A DNA stretch of 64,000 nucleotides from Burkholderiales bacterium RIFCSPHIGHO2_01_FULL_63_240 (lineage in GTDB: Bacteria; Pseudomonadota; Gammaproteobacteria; Burkholderiales; Burkholderiaceae_C), in contig MERU01000002.1 of the NCBI GenBank assembly GCA_001770725.1, forward strand, positions 310,001-374,000. Direction: 5' to 3'. The notes beneath the pieces were generated by a model. The model worked only from the letters and a program-made list of their open reading frames with translations, made no database searches and was not told where the DNA came from. Position 1 is the first letter of the stretch. Each line of letters starts with the position of its first letter. Below are positions 10,029 to 21,454 of the stretch, piece after piece. The position numbers and the translations under genes are program-made.

Positions 10029-10355
10029 TCAGGCGGGGTCGGCGCCCTCGAGGGGAACAAACACCCACAGCAGGATGTAGATGACGAGCCCCGTGCCCCA
10101 GAAGAAGGTCAGGAGGGTGACGGCGAGTCGAATGATCCAGGTCTCCACACCCATCATGCGGGCCAGCCCTGCGCAGACGCCGCCGATCCAGCGGTCGTCC
10201 AGCGAACGCCTCATGGCTGAATCGCTGGGCTTGGACGCGTCCTCAGCCGACGTGCCATCCATCAAACGAGACTTCAGCCGCTGAAACTCTTCAGCGGTGA
10301 TCACGCCCCGCTCATGCAGCGAGGCGAGCTTGTCGAGTTCGTCGGCCATGGACAT
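10029..10355 (-). CDS. SHOCT-PspC domain membrane protein
   Basis: A protein of 108 residues with two parts. Residues 3-32 (ADELDKLASLHERGVITAEEF) form a SHOCT motif, found at the ends of many membrane proteins and used in oligomerisation. Residues 50-105 form a PspC domain: RRSLDDRWIGGVCAGLARMMG followed by one or two membrane segments (LAVTLLTFFWGTGLVIYILLW). PspC proteins in enterobacteria act in the phage-shock envelope stress response; no pspA, pspB or pspF is in this window. It is placed between odhB and lpd on the same strand, an unexpected position. Confidence 0.9.
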   Translation of the reverse strand: MSMADELDKLASLHERGVITAEEFQRLKSRLMDGTSAEDASKPSDSAMRRSLDDRWIGGVCAGLARMMGVETWIIRLAVTLLTFFWGTGLVIYILLWVFVPLEGADPA

Positions 10356-10388
10356 GGTGTGGACTCCTGTGATGGGATGCAGATCCGA

Positions 10389-10409
10389 GCGACCCCTCGT
10401 GAGGGTCGC
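10389..10409 (-). other. Stem-loop between odhB and the PspC gene
   Basis: A perfect 7-bp stem (GCGACCC/GGGTCGC) with a 7-nt loop, between the odhB stop and the PspC start. It has no T-tract on the minus side, so it is more likely an mRNA-processing or stability element than a terminator. No homologue was searched. Confidence 0.45.
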
Positions 10410-10425
10410 CCGGTCGCAAAACTCG

Positions 10426-11712
<1,287 letters not shown>

Positions 11713-11819
11713 TTTGAGTATCTCCAGCAGCGGCTGCTTGGCGCGTCGCCTCTTCAGGGGGCCTGTTCAGGGGCCCGGCCTGACAAGGTCATGCAGAACG
11801 CGCCGCGTCCGCATGAACC

Positions 11820-14678
11820 TTATTTGGTGAGAACGAAGCCCTTGAGCTTGGCGAAAGCCTGATCCAGCAGCGCTTTCTGCTGCTCCATGTGCAGGTGGGC
11901 GTAACCCACGGCCGGCGAGGCCGAGGCCGGACGGCCGGCGTAACCCAGCTTCTGGCCTTCCACCATGTTTTCATGGATGTAGTGCTGCACGAAGAACCAG
12001 GCACCCTGGTTCTGCGGCTCGTCCTGGCACCACACCAGATCGGTCAAGTTGGGATACTTCTTCAGCTCGGCCGCGAAGGCCTTGTGCGGGAAGGGATAGA
12101 GCTGCTCGACGCGCAGGATCGCCACGTCGGTGGACTTCTTCTCTGCGCGCTTCTTGACCAGGTCGTAGTAGACCTTGCCCGAGCAGCAGATCACGCGCTT
12201 GACCTTCGAGGCATCGATGGTGTCATCGACCTCGCCGATCACCGTGCGAAACTCACCGCGGGTGAACTCGCTCAGCGGCGACGTGGCGTCCTTGTTACGC
12301 AGCAGCGACTTCGGGGTCATGATGACCAGCGGCTTGCGGAACATGCGCACCATCTGGCGCCGCAGCACATGGAAGATCTGCGAAGCCGAGGTCGGCTGCA
12401 CGATCTGCATGTTGTTGTCGGCGGCCAGCTGCATGAAGCGCTCCAGGCGGGCCGAGCTGTGCTCGGGGCCCTGGCCTTCGTAGCCGTGCGGCAGCATCAA
12501 GGTCAGGCCGTTGGCGCGGCCCCACTTCACCTCGCCAGAGGCGATGAACTGGTCGATCACGACCTGGGCGCCGTTGGCGAAGTCGCCGAACTGGGCTTCC
12601 CAGATCACCAGGCTGTTGGGGTCGGAGCCGGCGTAGCCGTACTCGAAGCCCAGCACCGCCTCTTCCGACAGGATCGAGTCGATGACGACAAACGGTGCCT
12701 GGTTGTCAGCGATGTGCTGCAGCGGCACGTAGGTGCCTTCGTCGAACTTCTCGCGGTTCTGGTCGTGCAGCACCGAGTGACGGTGGGTGAAGGTGCCACG
12801 ACCGCAGTCTTCGCCGGAGAGGCGCACCGGATAGCCCGATGCCACCAGCGAGGCGAACGCCATGTGCTCGCCCATGCCCCAGTCGACATTGACCTCGCCA
12901 CGGCCCATGGCCGCGCGGTCATCGACCACCTTCTGCACCAGCGGGTGCAGTTTGAAGTTGGCGGGGATGGTGGTGATGCGTTCGGCCAGGCGACGGAACT
13001 CGGCCAGCGGCAGAGCCGTGTCGGCGGAGTCGGTCCACTTCTTGTTGAGGAAGGGGGTCCAGTCGACGGCGTACTTGCTCTTGAAGTTGGTCAGCACCGG
13101 GTCGACCGTGTGCTTGCCGGCTTCCATGGCGGCGCGGTAGGCCTTGACCATGTCGTCCGGGCCGGACTCAGGCAGCGTGCCGCCACCCACCAGCTTGTCG
13201 CCGTACACCTTGCGGGTGCCGGGGTGCTGACCGATCTTCTTGTACATCAGCGGCTGCGTCATCGAAGGCGTGTCCTGCTCGTTGTGGCCGAGCTTGCGGA
13301 AACACACGATGTCGACCACCACGTCCTTGTTGAACTCCTGACGGTAGTCCAGCGCCAGCTGAGTGGCCAGCACCACGGCTTCCGGGTCATCGCCGTTGAC
13401 GTGCAGCACCGGGGCTTCGATCATTTTGACGACGTCCGAGCAGTACAGCGTCGAACGGGTGTCGCGCGGGTCGGAGGTGGTGAAGCCGATCTGGTTGTTG
13501 ATGACGATGTGGACCGTGCCGCCGGTGTAGTAACCGCGGGTCTGGGCCAGCGCCAGCGTTTCCATGACGACGCCCTGGCCGGCGAAGGCTGCGTCACCGT
13601 GCACCTGCACGGGCAGCACTTGCACGCCCTTTGTGTCGCCACGGCGGTCCATGCGGGCCTTGACCGAGCCTTCGATCACCGGGTTGACGATTTCCAGGTG
13701 CGAGGGGTTGAACGACAGCGAAAGGTGGACGGGACCGCCAGCGGTGGTCACGTCGCTGGAGAAGCCCTGGTGGTACTTCACGTCGCCAGCGGTCAGGTTC
13801 TCGGGAGCGGTGTGCTCGAACTCGGAGAACAGGTCCTTAGGCTGCTTGCCCAGGGTGTTGACCAGCACGTTCAGGCGGCCGCGGTGGGCCATGCCGATGA
13901 CGATTTCCTGCACGCCCTTTTCGCCGGCGCGCTGGATGAGTTCGTCCATCGAGGCGATGAAGGATTCACCGCCCTCCAGCGAAAAACGCTTCTGGCCGAC
14001 GTATTTGGTGTGGAGGAATCGCTCCAGACCTTCTGCGGCTGTCAGGCGCTCGAGAATGTGCTTCTTCTTCTCGGCACTGAAGGTCGGCTTGGAGCGGATG
14101 GACTCCAGGCGTTCCTGCCACCAGCGTTTTTCGGTGGGGTCGGTGATGTGCATGTACTCGGCGCCGATGCTGCCGCAGTACGTCTCACGCAAGGCCTGCA
14201 CGATTTCGCGCAGGGTCATGTGCTCGGCCTTGGTGAAATAGGTGTTGGTCGCCGAGAACGTGATGTCCATGTCCGACTCGGTGAAGTCGTAGAAGGACGG
14301 ATCGAGCTCTGGGATGCGGGTGCGTTCCTGGCGCTTGAGGGGATCGAGGTCTGCCCAGCGGGAGCCCAGGAAGCGGTATGCGGCGATCAGCGACTGGACG
14401 TGGACCTGCTTGCGGGCGACAGCGAGGTCGGCCGAGCTGGTCTTGACCATGAAGGCGTTGGCCTTGGCACGTTGAGCGAACGACTCGACCACCGGGGCAT
14501 GTGCCACATCGCGGTGATCTGTGCCGTCTGATGCAGGTACGTTCTGGAGTGCGTCGAAGTAGGCGCGCCAGTTGTCGGGGACGGAACCGGGGTTGTCGAG
14601 GTAGGCCTCGTACAACTCTTCCACATACGGGGCGTTGCCCCCGAACAGGTACGAGTTCGACCTGAACTGCTGCATCAT
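11820..14678 (-). CDS. odhA: 2-oxoglutarate dehydrogenase E1 component
   Basis: A thiamine-diphosphate enzyme of the TCA cycle that decarboxylates 2-oxoglutarate. The 952 residues match the family (about 930-960). Seen: N-terminal SNSYLFGGNAPYVEELYEAY, HITDPTEKRWWQERLE, GMAHRGRLNVL, the ThDP/metal region GDAAFAGQGVVMETLAL and the Asn pair VINNQIGFTT, and the C-terminal PYPHKAFAAE-like transketolase end. The start MMQQFRSNSYLFGG at 14678 is chosen because it is the family N-terminus and follows a purine-rich AAGGTGAG; a longer open frame upstream is not conserved. Confidence 0.97.
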   Translation of the reverse strand: MMQQFRSNSYLFGGNAPYVEELYEAYLDNPGSVPDNWRAYFDALQNVPASDGTDHRDVAHAPVVESFAQRAKANAFMVKTSSADLAVARKQVHVQSLIAAYRFLGSRWADLDPLKRQERTRIPELDPSFYDFTESDMDITFSATNTYFTKAEHMTLREIVQALRETYCGSIGAEYMHITDPTEKRWWQERLESIRSKPTFSAEKKKHILERLTAAEGLERFLHTKYVGQKRFSLEGGESFIASMDELIQRAGEKGVQEIVIGMAHRGRLNVLVNTLGKQPKDLFSEFEHTAPENLTAGDVKYHQGFSSDVTTAGGPVHLSLSFNPSHLEIVNPVIEGSVKARMDRRGDTKGVQVLPVQVHGDAAFAGQGVVMETLALAQTRGYYTGGTVHIVINNQIGFTTSDPRDTRSTLYCSDVVKMIEAPVLHVNGDDPEAVVLATQLALDYRQEFNKDVVVDIVCFRKLGHNEQDTPSMTQPLMYKKIGQHPGTRKVYGDKLVGGGTLPESGPDDMVKAYRAAMEAGKHTVDPVLTNFKSKYAVDWTPFLNKKWTDSADTALPLAEFRRLAERITTIPANFKLHPLVQKVVDDRAAMGRGEVNVDWGMGEHMAFASLVASGYPVRLSGEDCGRGTFTHRHSVLHDQNREKFDEGTYVPLQHIADNQAPFVVIDSILSEEAVLGFEYGYAGSDPNSLVIWEAQFGDFANGAQVVIDQFIASGEVKWGRANGLTLMLPHGYEGQGPEHSSARLERFMQLAADNNMQIVQPTSASQIFHVLRRQMVRMFRKPLVIMTPKSLLRNKDATSPLSEFTRGEFRTVIGEVDDTIDASKVKRVICCSGKVYYDLVKKRAEKKSTDVAILRVEQLYPFPHKAFAAELKKYPNLTDLVWCQDEPQNQGAWFFVQHYIHENMVEGQKLGYAGRPASASPAVGYAHLHMEQQKALLDQAFAKLKGFVLTK

Positions 14679-14950
14679 TTTTCGCTCACCTTGCTCCCAG
14701 GTATCCTGGGACGTTGGCTGGTTGGAGAACCTTCCGCGACACGGCTTGACCGGTTGGCGGATTGCGACCCGCCTTGCTGTGATTGCCGAAGCACACACCA
14801 ACAAGGGCGACGGGAAGGGCTTAATTCATAAACCGACGGTCAATGTAGCACCGTTGGTTCCGTTTGATGCGCCCTCCGACCAAAAAAACTCGGCGGGGCG
14901 CTTGGGCATTGGATGCGATGCGCCGCCCGCTGATCGAGAGAAGAAGGCGA
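14679..14950. other. Upstream region of odhA
   Basis: Non-coding stretch between the odhA start and the sodB terminator. No gene, tRNA or convincing consensus promoter was seen. It should carry the odhA promoter and leader. Confidence 0.5.
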
Positions 14951-14985
14951 AAAAAAGCCGGGACATGCCCGGCTTCGTTTTCTCT
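14951..14985 (-). terminator. Rho-independent terminator of sodB
   Basis: The stem AAGCCGGG/CCCGGCTT with a 5-nt loop (ACATG) is followed on the minus strand by T6 and on the plus strand by CGTTTTCTC. It lies 30 bp beyond the sodB stop and could act in both directions. Confidence 0.85.
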
Positions 14986-15014
14986 CGTCCGCTTTCGCGG
15001 CGATCGGATGGTGA

Positions 15015-15596
15015 TCAGCCGAAGTTCTTCTCGGCGAAGTCCCAGTTCACCAGGCTGGTCAGGAAGACCTCGACGAACTTGGGACGGGCGTTGCGGTAGT
15101 CGATGTAGTAGGCGTGTTCCCACACGTCGACGGTCAGCAGCGCGGTGTCACCGGTGGTCAGCGGGGTGCCGGCCGGGCCCATGTTGACGATGTCGACCGA
15201 GCCGTCGGCCTTCTTGACCAGGAAGGTCCAGCCCGAACCGAAGTTGCCCACGGCGGACTTGGTGAAGGCTTCCTTGAAGGCGTCGTAGCTGCCGAACTTG
15301 GCGTTGATGGCCTCAAGCAGCTTGCCCTTCGGGGCACCGCCGCCTTGCGGCTTCATGCAGTTCCAGAAGAAGGTGTGGTTCCAGATCTGGGCGGCGTTGT
15401 TGTAGATGCCACCGCTGGACTTCTTGACGATGTCTTCCAGCGACAGGGCCTCGAACTCGGTGCCGGGGATCAGGTTGTTCAGGTTGGTGACGTAAGCCTG
15501 GTGGTGCTTGCCGTAGTGGTACTCGAAGGTTTCCTTCGACAGGTGCGGGGCCAGGGCGTCCTGGGCGTAAGGCAGAGGAGGAAGGGTGTGTGCCAT
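15015..15596 (-). CDS. sodB: Superoxide dismutase, Fe-type
   Basis: It converts superoxide to oxygen and hydrogen peroxide in the cytosol. It has 193 residues. Metal ligands: His in [13 protein letters not shown], His in [10 protein letters not shown], and Asp/His in [16 protein letters not shown]. The GGAPKGKL and [10 protein letters not shown] segments fit the Fe-type SodB, though Fe versus Mn cannot be settled by eye. The start [12 protein letters not shown] is the family N-terminus; a longer frame to 15662 adds non-conserved residues. It is monocistronic, with its own terminator. Confidence 0.96.
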   Translation of the reverse strand: MAHTLPPLPYAQDALAPHLSKETFEYHYGKHHQAYVTNLNNLIPGTEFEALSLEDIVKKSSGGIYNNAAQIWNHTFFWNCMKPQGGGAPKGKLLEAINAKFGSYDAFKEAFTKSAVGNFGSGWTFLVKKADGSVDIVNMGPAGTPLTTGDTALLTVDVWEHAYYIDYRNARPKFVEVFLTSLVNWDFAEKNFG

Positions 15597-15690
15597 GGTG
15601 CTGTTCCTGCTTGGTTGGTGGGTGTGCTGCGGCATTGTAGGCAAGCCCACCCTGGCCGCCACGGTTCGCGCCGGTAAGGCAGACGAAGAC

Positions 15691-17025
15691 TCAGGGTTTA
15701 GGTGTCCCGCGGCGCTTTCGGCCAGTCGTGGTCGGGACTTGCGTGACGCGCATCTGCAACACCCCGTCGGCCAGCACGCCTTGCACCAGGTCGTCCGGGT
15801 GCACCTGCGTCACCGACGTCAGGGGCTGACCCAGCGGGTCGCTCAGCCAGGCGTAGCCGCGCTCGAGCACGCGCTTGGGGTCGAGCGCATGCAGCCGCCC
15901 AGCCAGCCCGTCGATGCGTTGGCGTTGCGCGGGCCACTGTCCCTTCGTGGCCGCCTGAAGTCGTGCCTGCAGCACCCCCGCGTCCACCCTGGCCTCTCGC
16001 AGTCGCTGGTCGCGGGCCTGGGTCAGGCGCTGGGCCATGAGGGCTTGACGGCGCTCCAGACCCGACAGCACCTGGGCTGGGCGAGCCAGCCGCATGGCGA
16101 CCTGGTCCAGGCCTTGGTTGAGGCCGTCCAGGCGCTGCCTCACGCGGTGCTCCAGGCGCTGAAACAGCCGGTCCTGGGCTTGCAGCGCCGTGTCGCGGTC
16201 CATGGCGACCAGCTCGGCCGCGGCCGTGGGTGTTGGGGCGCGCAGGTCGGCGGCCAGATCGGCGAGGCTGACGTCCGTCTCGTGCCCCACGCCGCACACC
16301 AGTGGCACGGGACAGCCCACCACGGCGCGCACCACGCGCTCGTCATTGAAAGCCCAGAGGTCTTCTAGCGAGCCGCCTCCCCGGCACAGGATGGCCGCAT
16401 CGAAAGCCAGCCCGGTGCGGTGAGCCAATGCCAACTCGGCCAAGGCCTGCACGATCTGGGCGGGGGCCTCGGCCCCTTGCACTGGCGTCGGGATCAGCAC
16501 GACTTCCACGTGCGGCGCCCGGCGCGCCAGCGCGGTCATGACGTCTCGCCAGGCCGCAGCGGCGGGCGATGTGACCACCGCCACCCGACGGGGAAACCTC
16601 GGCAAACCGCGCTTGCGGCCGGCATCGAACAGGCCCTGGGCTTCCAGGCGGGCTTTCAGGCGCAGGAACTGCTCGTACAGCGCGCCCGCCCCCGCCTGAC
16701 GCATGCCTTCGACGACCACCTGCAGTTCGCCGCGGGCCTCGTAGACAGCCAGCTGGCCGCGTATTTCCACCAGCATCCCGTCGCCGGGCTGAAAGCCGAC
16801 CGAAGCGAAGGCCCGCCGGAACATCGCGCAGCGCAAGGTCGCCTGCCCGTGCTCGTCCTTGAGCGTGAAATAGGCGTGACCGGAAGCGGCTCGCGTGAAG
16901 CCACTGAGCTCGCCCCGGACGACGAAGGTGGCAAAGCGCGCCGACAGGGTGTCGCCCACCGCCTGAACAAGCGCCGAGACGGACCAGATGCGCGCGCGAT
17001 CGGCGCCAGCCAGACCTTGCGTCAT
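15691..17025 (-). CDS. xseA: Exodeoxyribonuclease VII large subunit
   Basis: A single-strand DNA exonuclease used in repair and in processing of DNA ends. It has 444 residues: N-terminal OB-fold ([35 protein letters not shown]), then the catalytic domain with [31 protein letters not shown] and [17 protein letters not shown], and a long coiled coil to the C-terminus. ATG at 17025 gives [14 protein letters not shown]; the GTG/ATG further upstream adds an odd MWTCGG leader. Its small subunit gene (xseB) is not in this window. It diverges from exbB. Confidence 0.96.
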   Translation of the reverse strand: MTQGLAGADRARIWSVSALVQAVGDTLSARFATFVVRGELSGFTRAASGHAYFTLKDEHGQATLRCAMFRRAFASVGFQPGDGMLVEIRGQLAVYEARGELQVVVEGMRQAGAGALYEQFLRLKARLEAQGLFDAGRKRGLPRFPRRVAVVTSPAAAAWRDVMTALARRAPHVEVVLIPTPVQGAEAPAQIVQALAELALAHRTGLAFDAAILCRGGGSLEDLWAFNDERVVRAVVGCPVPLVCGVGHETDVSLADLAADLRAPTPTAAAELVAMDRDTALQAQDRLFQRLEHRVRQRLDGLNQGLDQVAMRLARPAQVLSGLERRQALMAQRLTQARDQRLREARVDAGVLQARLQAATKGQWPAQRQRIDGLAGRLHALDPKRVLERGYAWLSDPLGQPLTSVTQVHPDDLVQGVLADGVLQMRVTQVPTTTGRKRRGTPKP

Positions 17026-17409
17026 CCTTGAGCGCCCCCCACAAGTCCACATGGGTAACCCAGCCCCGCCGGGAGGCCCTCGCAGCCGTCACGAGCCTTT
17101 AACAATGATGCAAGCTGTTGATTCATATGATTTTTTTGCTGCCCATTTTTTAAGCAATCTGATCCAAACCCCGTGCTGATGCGGGTTGGCGAGCTTCCCG
17201 CAGCCCTTACCCACAAAGTTATCCACAGGATCGGTGGACGACTTTCGCACGGTCGTGCATCACGCTTGCCAGGCCCGGGCAAGCCCGGTGTCCAGTCGCG
17301 GCCACAGCCCCCTGAAGCGCCGCCAAAGGGCCCCATAATCGGGCCGCAGTGCGCCGCGGTCGGGAGCTTTTCCGGCCGCATTCCTGTCGACCCGAGAGGG
17401 AGTTTCGAG
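17026..17409. other. Divergent xseA/exbB intergenic region with an AT-rich tract
   Basis: This 384-bp stretch has no gene. Bases 17099-17165 are strikingly AT-rich for this genome (runs T7 and T6), and two DnaA-box-like 9-mers follow at 17207-17227. Near the exbB end is a CCATAATC that could be a -10 box. The upstream frame is open into exbB but is Pro/Gly-rich and not conserved. Confidence 0.6.
17207..17227 (+). promoter_or_regulatory. Tandem DnaA-box-like sites
   Basis: TTACCCACA at 17207-17215 and TTATCCACA at 17219-17227 are direct repeats spaced 12 bp apart. The second is a perfect match to the strong DnaA box of E. coli oriC (R1); the first differs at one base. They lie next to the AT-rich tract between xseA and exbB. 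Binding is inferred only. Confidence 0.5.
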
Positions 17410-18048
17410 TTGCTGTCCATCTTAATCGCCGCAGGCTGGCCGGTCGTGCCGCTGCTGCTGTGCTCCGTCATCGCCCTGGCCCTGATCATCGAGCGCCACC
17501 TGAGCCTGAGAGAGAGCCGGGTGGCTCCACCCAAGCTCCTGGAAGAGGTCATGTCGGTGACGCGCTCGTCCCTGCCCAATGCCGACACCGTCAACAAACT
17601 CGCCGAGAACTCCGTCCTGGGGCAGTTGCTGGCACAGGGCATCCGCGCCGCGCAGGCAGAACCTCGCATCCAGGAAGTGGCCCTGCGCAACGCCTTCGAG
17701 GGCGCCGGTCGCGAGGCCATCCACCGACTTGAGCGCAACCTCAGTGCCCTGGGCACCATCGCCAGCGCGGCGCCGCTGCTGGGCCTGCTGGGCACGGTCA
17801 TCGGCATGATCGAAATTTTTGCTGCCACGGGCGGCGCCAGCAGCGCGGGCGGCAACCCGGCCGAGCTGGCCCACGGCATCTCGGTGGCTCTCTACAACAC
17901 GGCTTTTGGCCTGATCGTGGCCATCCCGTCGCTGATCGCCTACCGCCACTTCCGCACCCGCATCGAGGAACACATCCTCACGCTGGAGCAGGCGGCTGAC
18001 CGCATGGTGCCGCACATCCTGCGACTGGGCCACGGCCGCCGCGGCTGA
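17410..18048 (+). CDS. exbB: MotA/TolQ/ExbB-type proton channel protein
   Basis: An inner-membrane protein that with ExbD uses the proton gradient to energise outer-membrane transport (or Tol-like work). It has 212 residues: a first membrane helix (GWPVVPLLLCSVIALALIIE), a cytosolic loop, and two further helices around LGTIASAAPLLGLLGTVIGMI and GLIVAIPSLIAYRHF. The start is a TTG at 17410, supported by GAGAGGGAG about 7-15 nt upstream; the open frame further upstream has no membrane or conserved character. exbD follows 20 bp downstream. No tonB is nearby. Confidence 0.93.
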   Translation: MLSILIAAGWPVVPLLLCSVIALALIIERHLSLRESRVAPPKLLEEVMSVTRSSLPNADTVNKLAENSVLGQLLAQGIRAAQAEPRIQEVALRNAFEGAGREAIHRLERNLSALGTIASAAPLLGLLGTVIGMIEIFAATGGASSAGGNPAELAHGISVALYNTAFGLIVAIPSLIAYRHFRTRIEEHILTLEQAADRMVPHILRLGHGRRG

Positions 18049-18068
18049 TCGCTCACCGGAAGCACGCC

Positions 18069-18521
18069 ATGCCCATGCACTTTCGCAAGCGCCACGCGCC
18101 CGAAGAGCCCGAGATCAACCTGATCCCGTTCATCGACGTGCTGCTGGTGGTGCTGATCTTCCTGATGCTGACGACCACCTATTCGCGGCTGACGGAGCTC
18201 AAGATCAACCTGCCCACGGCCAGTGCCAAGGCAGCCGACTCGCGGCCGAAGGAGCTGACCGTGATGGTCACGGCCGATGGCCGCTACATGGTCAACCAAC
18301 GCCTGATCGAAGGCCGCAGTGTCGAGCTGCTTGCAGCGGGCCTGACCGCCCAGGTGGGCAGCGATCGGGACGTGGTGGTGGTGGTCAACGCCGACGCGTC
18401 GGCCAGCCACCAGAGCGTCATCAACGTGATGGACGCCGCCCGGCGCGTGGGCCTGACCCAGCTGACCTTTGCCACACAGGGCCAGTCCGACACATCGGCC
18501 GCCGCCCATGGCGATCGCTGA
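18069..18521 (+). CDS. exbD: ExbD/TolR-type biopolymer transport protein
   Basis: The partner of the preceding ExbB-type channel. It has 150 residues: a short cytosolic tail, one membrane helix with the essential Asp in NLIPFIDVLLVVLIFLM, then a periplasmic domain (LKINLPTASA, VVVVVNADASASHQSVINVMDAA). It may start at 18069 (MPMHF) or at the second ATG at 18075. Its 3' end overlaps lpxK by 14 bp, so lpxK translation is probably coupled to it. Confidence 0.94.
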   Translation: MPMHFRKRHAPEEPEINLIPFIDVLLVVLIFLMLTTTYSRLTELKINLPTASAKAADSRPKELTVMVTADGRYMVNQRLIEGRSVELLAAGLTAQVGSDRDVVVVVNADASASHQSVINVMDAARRVGLTQLTFATQGQSDTSAAAHGDR

Positions 18522-19590
18522 CAGGCTGGTCGCACACCTGCAGAATGCCTGGCTCCGGCGCGGCATCACCGCCTGGCTGCTGGTGCCTGTGTCGCTGCTG
18601 TACGGTTCGCTTGTGGCCATGCGGCGACTGGCTTTCAGGCTGGGCCTGATCCGCATCGAGCGCCTGCCCAGGCCCGTTCTGGTGGTGGGCAACCGCATCG
18701 CAGGCGGTGCCGGCAAAACCCCCACCACCCTGGCCCTTTTGCAGCACCTGCGGGCAGCAGGCTGGCACCCCGGGGTGCTCACCCGCGGGCATGGTGCGCG
18801 CCCCACGCCCGAGTCCCCGCTGCTGCTTGACGCCAGCACCGAGGCCCAGCTGGATGCCGTGCGCACCGGCGACGAGCCCTGGCTGATCTGGCGTCGCGCG
18901 CAGGTGCCCCTCATGATCGGGCGCGATCGCGCCGCCAGCGGCCGCGCCTTGCTGGCCCGGCACCCCGAGATCGACGTCCTGGTGTGTGACGACGGCCTGC
19001 AGCACCTGAAGCTGCACCGCGACATCGAGGTGATCGTGTTCGACGAACGGGGCGTCGGCAACGGCTGGCTGTTGCCCGCCGGCCCCTTGCGAGAGCCTGC
19101 CACCACGCAACCGGTCTCGACGCTCGTGGCCCCCGCCATCGTGCTGCACAACGCCGATCGCCCCGGCACGGGCCACGCCGGCCACCTGGCTCGGCGTGCA
19201 CTGGGGGCGATCGTGCCGCTGGGCGACTGGTGGGCGGGGCGCCCTTCTGGCGCAGCCGCGCCACGCCAGGCCCACGCCTTGGCTGGCATCGCCCACCCCG
19301 AGCGCTTCTTTCAGTCCCTGCGAGCGCTCGGCATCCAGGTCACGCCCTGCCCCTTGCGCGATCACGCCGACTTTGACACCCTGCCATGGGGCAATGAGGT
19401 GCGCGATCTGCTGGTGACCGAAAAGGACGCCGTCAAGCTCGAGCCGCAACGCATCGCCCGCGAGCGACCAGGCACCCATGTCTGGGTCGCCGCCTTAGAC
19501 TTCAGCCCTGAACCCTCCTTCTGGAACGAACTCGACGCAGCACTGGCGCGGTTGCCGCAACCGCCCCACCCCGCCCGAGACGTGATCTGA
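18508..19590 (+). CDS. lpxK: Tetraacyldisaccharide 4'-kinase (lipid A synthesis)
   Basis: It phosphorylates the 4' position of the lipid A disaccharide at the inner membrane. It has 360 residues: an N-terminal membrane anchor (GITAWLLVPVSLLYGSLVAM), a P-loop VVGNRIAGGAGKTPTT, the LTRGHGAR segment, DVLVCDDGLQHLKLHRD, and ALAGIAHPERFFQSLRALG with a C-terminal LLVTEKDAVKL. ATG at 18508 overlaps exbD by 14 bp and gives the family N-terminus. The P-loop replaces the usual NxxVGG by RIAGGA, seen in some relatives. Trm112-like and kdsB genes follow directly. Confidence 0.96.
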   Translation: MAIADRLVAHLQNAWLRRGITAWLLVPVSLLYGSLVAMRRLAFRLGLIRIERLPRPVLVVGNRIAGGAGKTPTTLALLQHLRAAGWHPGVLTRGHGARPTPESPLLLDASTEAQLDAVRTGDEPWLIWRRAQVPLMIGRDRAASGRALLARHPEIDVLVCDDGLQHLKLHRDIEVIVFDERGVGNGWLLPAGPLREPATTQPVSTLVAPAIVLHNADRPGTGHAGHLARRALGAIVPLGDWWAGRPSGAAAPRQAHALAGIAHPERFFQSLRALGIQVTPCPLRDHADFDTLPWGNEVRDLLVTEKDAVKLEPQRIARERPGTHVWVAALDFSPEPSFWNELDAALARLPQPPHPARDVI

Positions 19591-19596
19591 GACGCC

Positions 19597-19806
19597 ATGG
19601 ACACCCGACTCATTGAACTCCTGGTCTGCCCGGTCTGCAAAGGCCCCCTGCAGCGCCCCGCCCAAAGCCAGTTGCTGACCTGCTCAGCCGATCGGCTGGG
19701 CTTTCCCATCCGCGATGGCATCCCCGTGATGCTGGAAAACGAAGCCGTGGCCCTCGACGAAAACGGCAGCCCCTTGCCCAGCGCGCCGGCCCCGGAGGCC
19801 GGATGA
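19597..19806 (+). CDS. Trm112/YcaR-family small protein
   Basis: A 69-residue protein with the family pattern [14 protein letters not shown] and [16 protein letters not shown]. YcaR-like proteins commonly sit between lpxK and kdsB, as here (6 bp after lpxK, and its stop overlaps the kdsB start in ATGA). Only one CxxC pair and one further Cys (LTCSAD) are present, so zinc binding may be partial. Its role is unknown. Confidence 0.93.
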   Translation: MDTRLIELLVCPVCKGPLQRPAQSQLLTCSADRLGFPIRDGIPVMLENEAVALDENGSPLPSAPAPEAG

Positions 19807-20558
19807 GCTACACCGTCCTGATCCCGGCGAGGCTGGCCTCGACGCGCCTGCCCGACAAGCCCCTGGCCGACATCGGCGGGCTGCCCATGGTGGTGCGCGT
19901 GGCGCAACGTGCGGCGCTCAGCGGTGCGCAGCAGGTGGTCGTGGCCACCGACAGCGAGCGAATCCTGGCCGCTTGCGAACAACATGGCACACGCGCCGTG
20001 CTGACCCGCGCCGACCACCCGACGGGCAGCGACCGCCTGGCCGAGGCCTGCCAGATCCTCGGCCTCGACGGCGATGACCGCATCGTCAACGTTCAGGGCG
20101 ACGAACCCCTGATCGATCCGGCCCTGATCGACGCCTGTGCACAGTTGCTGGCGCAACGCACCGATTGCGTGATGAGCACGGCCGCCCACGGCCTCGACGA
20201 CCCCAGCCACTTCGGCAACCCGAACGTGGTCAAGGTCGTCACCGACGTGCTGGGGCGGGCGCTGTACTTCTCGCGCGCGCCCATCCCCTGGTGGCGCGAC
20301 GCTCCCCAGGCTGCGCAGCCCGCGACCGGTGCCGGGGCCCCCATGCGCCACATCGGCATCTACGGTTACCGGGCAGGCTTTTTGCGTCGGTTCCCGCAGC
20401 TGTCGCTCAGCCCGCTGGAAACCGTGGAGTCGCTCGAGCAGTTGCGCGTGCTCTGGCATGGCGAGCGCATCGCCGTGCACGTGGCCGATCGGGCACCCGG
20501 CGCAGGCGTGGACACCCCGGAAGACCTGGCCCGCGTGCGCGCCCTGCTTTCGAACTGA
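19803..20558 (+). CDS. kdsB: 3-deoxy-manno-octulosonate cytidylyltransferase
   Basis: It activates Kdo to CMP-Kdo for the LPS inner core. It has 251 residues: [20 protein letters not shown] (nucleotide-binding), [47 protein letters not shown] and the C-terminal [14 protein letters not shown]. The start overlaps the previous stop by 4 nt. With lpxK and the ExbBD genes it makes an envelope-biogenesis operon. Confidence 0.97.
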   Translation: MSYTVLIPARLASTRLPDKPLADIGGLPMVVRVAQRAALSGAQQVVVATDSERILAACEQHGTRAVLTRADHPTGSDRLAEACQILGLDGDDRIVNVQGDEPLIDPALIDACAQLLAQRTDCVMSTAAHGLDDPSHFGNPNVVKVVTDVLGRALYFSRAPIPWWRDAPQAAQPATGAGAPMRHIGIYGYRAGFLRRFPQLSLSPLETVESLEQLRVLWHGERIAVHVADRAPGAGVDTPEDLARVRALLSN

Positions 20559-21335
<777 letters not shown>

Positions 21336-21371
21336 TCCGCCTCACCCTGGTCGATGCCTCATCGACCACTC

Positions 21372-21412
21372 AACAGCCCCGCCGCCGCCAAGCGCCGGGG
21401 CTGTTTTATTCT
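21372..21412 (+). terminator. Rho-independent terminator of adk
   Basis: AACAGCCCC pairs with GGGGCTGTT around a GC-rich loop, followed by TTTTATTCTT. It is 37 bp after the adk stop. Confidence 0.85.
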
Positions 21413-21454
21413 TGAGCCCCGGCTGACTGCAGCCGCAGCACACCGCCATCCACC

